5,355 nucleotides of DNA from JBBTSB01 sp964355775 (lineage in GTDB: Bacteria > Patescibacteriota > Minisyncoccia > 2-02-FULL-40-12 > IGHO2-01-FULL-4-A): assembly GCA_964355775.1 (NCBI GenBank), contig CAYHEP010000046.1, positions 1 to 5,355 of the forward strand. Direction: 5' to 3'. Made by a program: the position numbers and the translations under genes. The notes under the pieces are model-generated. The model was not told the DNA's origin and made no database searches. It saw nothing but the letters and a program-made list of their open reading frames with translations. Positions 1 to 2,918 of this stretch are shown here, in pieces. Numbering within the stretch: the stretch's first letter is position 1; every line of letters begins with the position of its first letter.

Positions 1-39
1 TCCCAAGAATAATGCTGTAAAAATTACTTTTTTGATCAT
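1..39 (-). CDS. Start of an exported or membrane protein, truncated by the left edge
   Basis: Only 13 codons are visible, reading MIKKVIFTALFLG, and the frame is open to the edge. Two lysines followed by a hydrophobic run are typical of a signal peptide or signal anchor, so the product is probably exported or membrane-bound; its function cannot be told. The ATG was chosen because it is the only ATG in this frame downstream of the in-frame TAA at 91-93. A GTG 24 bases upstream (61-63) is an alternative start adding VAVTASNG. There is no Shine-Dalgarno sequence. The A of the ATG is the last base of a perfect inverted repeat, and a good -10 box lies about 120 bases upstream, so the gene is likely transcribed with its own leader. 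Confidence 0.55.
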   Translation of the reverse strand, partial: MIKKVIFTALFLG

Positions 40-132
40 CCCGTTAGAAGCAGTAACAGCCACCCCGACGGTTTGACTGTTGATACTTGGTTATTTTAGA
101 AATATACATACTTTGTTGATAAACCCGCTAGG
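25..132 (-). repeat. Imperfect 24-bp direct repeat, two copies
   Basis: Read on the minus strand, the segments 132-109 and 48-25 match at 19 of 24 positions. The shared core is CTA(G/A)CGGG, then ATCAA and AAAGTA. The copy at 25-48 spans the start codon of the left-edge gene; the copy at 109-132 lies in the leader. Both are in the same reading frame and translate to related peptides (SGFINKV and NGMIKKV). This could be a duplicated gene start or part of a dispersed element. A separate 8-bp repeat, TGTTGATA on the plus strand, occurs at 78-85 and 114-121. Confidence 0.5.
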
Positions 133-148
133 GCTGCTTCTAACGGGA
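39..148 (-). repeat. 110-bp segment closed by perfect 15-bp inverted repeats (structured leader or MITE-like element)
   Basis: TCCCGTTAGAAGCAG at 39-53 (plus strand) is the exact reverse complement of 134-148. The arms enclose 80 bases. Inside, on the minus strand, smaller pairings are possible: CCC/GGG around a TAGC loop (124-133), AACAG with CTGTT (77-81 with 55-59), and GGTTT with AAACC. In RNA the whole segment would be a long closing stem with a branched loop, ending at the start codon of the left-edge gene. No T-run follows either arm, so it is not a standard intrinsic terminator. I do not recognise it as a known riboswitch. No convincing target-site duplication flanks it. It could equally be a dispersed inverted-repeat element that landed between genes. 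Confidence 0.75.
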
Positions 149-153
149 CTCAT
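91..153 (-). CDS. Possible 20-codon upstream ORF (leader peptide)
   Basis: An ATG at 151-153 opens a frame that stops with TAA at 91-93, encoding MSPVRSSPSGFINKVCIFLK. It covers the whole 5' arm of the inverted repeat and ends inside the loop, so a translating ribosome would open the closing stem in front of the next gene. It is in frame with that gene but separated by the stop codon. The ATG begins one base after the transcription start predicted from the -10 box, so it would be translated leaderless. Its translation is not shown by anything other than position; a chance ORF of this size is quite possible. Confidence 0.25.
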   Translation of the reverse strand: MSPVRSSPSGFINKVCIFLK

Positions 154-160
154 TGATTTC

Positions 161-189
161 ATTATACTACATCTTACTTTGCATCGCAC
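161..189 (-). promoter_or_regulatory. Probable sigma-70-type promoter for the left-edge gene
   Basis: On the minus strand a perfect TATAAT lies at 166-161. At a 17-base spacer the -35 position reads GTGCGA (189-184), which matches TTGACA at only three positions. The predicted start of transcription is near A154, giving a leader of about 115 bases before the ATG at 39. The -10 box lies just after the stop codon of the pilin-peptidase gene and the -35 region lies within its last codons. Confidence 0.5.
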
Positions 190-1061
190 GATTTGGTACT
201 GACGTGGACATGGGTAGCGCTTGGATCGGAGCAACCAATTCGATGTCCTCCGGCATCTTCACAACGTGCTTTGTCTGGAGGAACGCCACAATTTCGCGCA
301 GCTTCAATGATCTCGGCTCCAATATTTTCATTCCCAAAATCAATCGCGCGCGCTCCCGTATTACCGCTCTCACCACCATAGTGACAAGAGTTGATGGCAT
401 GAGAACATGTTGCGCTACATACAGGATTTCCGCGAGTGATGTTGCAAATGGGATTGTCCAAATCTATGGTAAAAACAGAGCCAAAAATCTTTCCGGTAAG
501 ATTTTTTACAATGCATTGATATAATTTGTCAGTTTCTGGAGCATTCTTGGCTGTAGTAGGTTCATTGTATTTTTGACCCAGCGCCTTTAGATCATTGCAA
601 AGCGAAGCAACCGGAGTAGGGGTTCCACTAGTTACGGGCGCTGGCGTTGGTGTGACTTCTTGGCAGTCCAGTTTAAACCAATTCGTTGCCACGTTGCGGT
701 TGCCGGCGATGGAGTGGAGAATAAAATTCACGATCATAAACGAGCCGTAGATGATCGCCACGCCAATGAGCGTGTTGGTTAGCATCTTTTTGCCTTTGGT
801 CACCATCTCCGGATTCGCGCCACCCAGTAATACGAACACACCAGACACGAGGATCAACAGCATCGCGATAATAGGCGTCAGCGTCAGCGTGACGTAGTCA
901 ATGACGTTTTTGACGAGCTTGAGGATGTCGCAAACCGTGCAGGGATCCGGGTTTGCAGACGTCCCGCAAAATACGATGGCTGCGTTTGCAGGAAGCGCAA
1001 AAGCAAGCATTGGCAAAAGCACCAATACGATCAGCAAGATTTTCATTTTTAAACTTTTCAT
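174..1061 (-). CDS. VirB2-like pilin fused to a putative LAS/M15-type metallopeptidase domain
   Basis: The 295-residue product starts with a signal peptide (residues 1-27, likely cut at ANA/A). Two hydrophobic helices follow (about 57-80 and 95-116) with a short lysine-rich turn between them (TKGKK, 88-92), the layout of TrbC/VirB2 pilins. A Thr/Pro linker (137-150) leads to a cysteine-rich C-terminal region. There, SCHYGG (H227), GARAID (D241) and THVHVS (H284, H286) resemble the zinc-binding pattern of LAS/M15 murein peptidases, although His to Asp is 14 residues rather than the usual 7. Topology puts both ends outside the membrane. The 14 cysteines suggest disulfides, C226 adjoining the first putative ligand. 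The start overlaps the upstream stop as ATGA, without a Shine-Dalgarno sequence; a second ATG at 1046 is possible. The pilin-like part is firm, the peptidase call is inference from motif order. Confidence 0.8.
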   Translation of the reverse strand: MKSLKMKILLIVLVLLPMLAFALPANAAIVFCGTSANPDPCTVCDILKLVKNVIDYVTLTLTPIIAMLLILVSGVFVLLGGANPEMVTKGKKMLTNTLIGVAIIYGSFMIVNFILHSIAGNRNVATNWFKLDCQEVTPTPAPVTSGTPTPVASLCNDLKALGQKYNEPTTAKNAPETDKLYQCIVKNLTGKIFGSVFTIDLDNPICNITRGNPVCSATCSHAINSCHYGGESGNTGARAIDFGNENIGAEIIEAARNCGVPPDKARCEDAGGHRIGCSDPSATHVHVSTKSCDAK

Positions 1062-2368
1062 TGCCGATTTTTGCTCATGATCACATTTACTTGCGCTTCA
1101 GCCTCTTGCAACGAATCGTGGATGGAGGCGTGATTAAAATTCACATCGTCAATGAGCTTCGCAAAGATGCTTTCGACGGAGACATTGTCGGGTTGTTGCC
1201 ATGAGAAAGCTGTGAGCGCTTGTGTCGCAAACGTGCCGAGATCGGGATCATTTTTCTCCCGCTCAATCAAATCTTTTCGGGCGGCTGGACGCCCCGATGC
1301 CTGCAGATACGGCAATGTCGCCGTGTCATCGGTCGCCAGAAACACCAGAAACTTCCACGCATCGTCGCCATATCTGGACTGCTTGCTGACCGTCGGCGCC
1401 CAGTAATTGGCGTAGTTGACTTTTCTATCGGCTTGTCCTGGTTGAGGCATGGGGGCGATCCCGAAGTGCAGTCGGGGAGCTTTGCCGCGTATAATTGGAA
1501 TCTGGTGGGAATAATTAAACAACATAGCGGTGTTGCCATCAGCAAACGCATCAATGGAATACTTTTGCTGATCATTCCACGTATAGCGGTCCGGCTTTCC
1601 GGAATTGGCAAAATCAGTATAAAATTGCAGGGCAAGCTCGCCGACGTTGAGATTTTCAACCGGCTTGCTAAACGTCGCGTTGTTTCCGTCCGTCATCCGC
1701 ACTCCGCTTTGCAACATGAGGAGTCCCAAAAGATCGGTGGAGCGGTTGATATTGCGCGCGGTGCCGATGGCGACTGCGGATTTGGTAATATTGTTGCGAT
1801 CGTCACGCTTGGTCAGGATCGCCACATCTTGCACAAAATCCTCCCATGTCCGCGGAGGCGACGAGATCCCTGCTGTGTTAAATGTGTCCTTGTTGTAGTA
1901 CATCGCAAGCGTATCTACGTAGAGTGGCATACCGTAGATTTGTCCGTTGCTTGTCAGGTCGGCAGTCGCCACGTCAACAAACGTACTCTGGAAATCTTTG
2001 AACGCCATAATGGGCGTCTTTACGTTTTGCGGGATCGGCTGGATCAAATCATAGTGCTTTGGAAGCCATGTGTTGTGCATGAGAAACAGGTCGGGACCGT
2101 TGCCGGCGGCAAATGCGCTTACCAGCGTATTCTCATAGTCAGCAAACGGAATCTGCCGATATTCTATGGTAAGATTTGGATTTTTCTGGCGGTAAGCGCG
2201 GATAACGTCGCTGTAAAATGTTTCGTCATCGTACGTGCCCCAAAACTGGAGCGTCGCGTGCATTGGCGCGGGATTGCCTTTCAAGACACTGATAAAAAAG
2301 ATCGCCAGCACGATTACCACGATGAGTCCTCCTCCGATAATGAACAGTAGTTTCTTTCTCTCTATCAT
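1058..2368 (-). CDS. Membrane-anchored extracellular solute-binding protein (family 1, sugar type)
   Basis: The 436-residue protein matches the family 1 solute-binding fold of ABC importers (SBP_bac_1 type), which usually bind sugars or oligosaccharides. Visible family features are the first strand and helix (ATLQFWGTYDDETFYSDVIRAY cut here at 38-59), GPDLFLM (91-97), YGMPLYVDTLAMYYNKDTF around 145-163, RTWEDF (173-178), and the C-lobe segment near NYWAPTVS (321-328) followed by DDAWKFLVFLA. The N terminus has a hydrophobic helix at about 8-28 after basic residues, with no lipobox; I see no cysteine in the protein. It is therefore probably held by an uncleaved signal anchor. The ligand cannot be told. 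The ATG lies 1 bp after the methyltransferase stop, with only a weak AAAGAAA upstream. Its stop overlaps the pilin-peptidase start by 4 bp. No permease or ATPase gene is adjacent on the visible side. Confidence 0.9.
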   Translation of the reverse strand: MIERKKLLFIIGGGLIVVIVLAIFFISVLKGNPAPMHATLQFWGTYDDETFYSDVIRAYRQKNPNLTIEYRQIPFADYENTLVSAFAAGNGPDLFLMHNTWLPKHYDLIQPIPQNVKTPIMAFKDFQSTFVDVATADLTSNGQIYGMPLYVDTLAMYYNKDTFNTAGISSPPRTWEDFVQDVAILTKRDDRNNITKSAVAIGTARNINRSTDLLGLLMLQSGVRMTDGNNATFSKPVENLNVGELALQFYTDFANSGKPDRYTWNDQQKYSIDAFADGNTAMLFNYSHQIPIIRGKAPRLHFGIAPMPQPGQADRKVNYANYWAPTVSKQSRYGDDAWKFLVFLATDDTATLPYLQASGRPAARKDLIEREKNDPDLGTFATQALTAFSWQQPDNVSVESIFAKLIDDVNFNHASIHDSLQEAEAQVNVIMSKNRQ

Positions 2369-2369
2369 A

Positions 2370-2903
2370 TTATTTCTTTGCTAAAAGACCGTAGTGATAT
2401 GCGCCGGCAGGCACAGTGTGAATTGATTTCAAACTCGCGTTTTCGAAAATCTTTTTCAGATCACCTTCGCTGATCCGTGTCGCCGGTGGGGGACCCAGTT
2501 TTGCGTCGTCGCTCCATTCAACGGCGACAATCATACCTTCGGGTTTCAAAATACGACACGCCTCGGCGATGATTTCGGCTTTTTTCTGCGATTGCCATAA
2601 AATATTCGCCATAAACACCATGTCCTGCGAAGTATCGCCCAGCGTCGAACCTCCAGCAACTTCAAGATCAGCACGAATAGCAGTGAGTGTTTCGATCTGT
2701 TTCTGTTTTGCTCGTGCTTGGACGGCTTCGATCGCGCTTGGAAGTACATCAAGCGCGACAACACGCCCCTGCGGTCCCGCAATGACTGCAAGCGAAACGG
2801 CGATCTCTCCCGAGCCCGAACCAAAATCGGCGATTTGCATCCCCGCTTTCAGTCCGACAATTTGCCACAGTTCCTGTGGATTAAAAAATTCCGAGTCTGG
2901 CAC
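2370..2903 (-). CDS. Class I SAM-dependent methyltransferase
   Basis: The product, 177 residues from the GTG at 2901-2903, has a Rossmann-type methyltransferase fold. Counting from that start, motif I is ADFGSGSG (25-32), the acidic end of strand 2 is VVALD (48-52), the motif near strand 4 is DMVFMANILWQ (94-104), and the later strand reads RILKPEGMIVAVEW (117-130). This resembles small UbiE-like methyltransferases often seen in uncultured bacteria, but the substrate cannot be inferred. A TTG at 2919-2921 in the same frame would add six residues and overlap gyrA by 11 bp. I prefer the GTG because it sits exactly at the predicted start point of an extended -10 promoter and leaves a 7-bp gap after gyrA. 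The stop lies 1 bp from the next start, so it is probably cotranscribed with the solute-binding protein gene. Confidence 0.85.
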   Translation of the reverse strand: MPDSEFFNPQELWQIVGLKAGMQIADFGSGSGEIAVSLAVIAGPQGRVVALDVLPSAIEAVQARAKQKQIETLTAIRADLEVAGGSTLGDTSQDMVFMANILWQSQKKAEIIAEACRILKPEGMIVAVEWSDDAKLGPPPATRISEGDLKKIFENASLKSIHTVPAGAYHYGLLAKK

Positions 2904-2909
2904 GCATTC

Positions 2910-2918
2910 ATTATACCA
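2910..2918 (-). promoter_or_regulatory. Extended -10 promoter element at the gyrA stop codon
   Basis: The minus strand reads TGGTATAAT here, a perfect extended -10 box. It contains the gyrA stop codon TAA (2911-2913). The -35 region, about 17 bases upstream, has no good TTGACA match, as is common with extended -10 promoters. The predicted transcription start is near 2903, which is the G of the methyltransferase GTG, so the transcript would be leaderless. Chance is possible because the last gyrA codons are GT-rich valines. Confidence 0.45.

Noticed and set aside
91..93. TAA as a recoded sense codon joining the upstream ORF to the left-edge gene
   Set aside because: The recoding known in some candidate phyla concerns TGA, not TAA. 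The window's genes also use TAA as normal stops, and a TGA stop ends the solute-binding protein gene.
39..148. Inverted repeat as an intrinsic terminator of the pilin-peptidase gene
   Set aside because: The arms are 80 bases apart and no T-run follows the second arm on either strand.
39..148. Target-site duplication around the inverted-repeat segment
   Set aside because: Short similar flanks (TCAT at 36-39 and 150-153) are not both directly adjacent to the arms, so they are not good evidence of transposition.
153..524. 123-codon plus-strand frame at the left
   Set aside because: It is antisense to the peptidase-like domain, whose motif residues and cysteines support the minus-strand frame.
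1220..2350. 376-codon open frame on the plus strand
   Set aside because: It lies wholly antisense to the solute-binding protein gene, whose protein matches a known family. Its own translation shows no recognisable domain and is rich in arginine, cysteine and histidine, as expected of a shadow frame.
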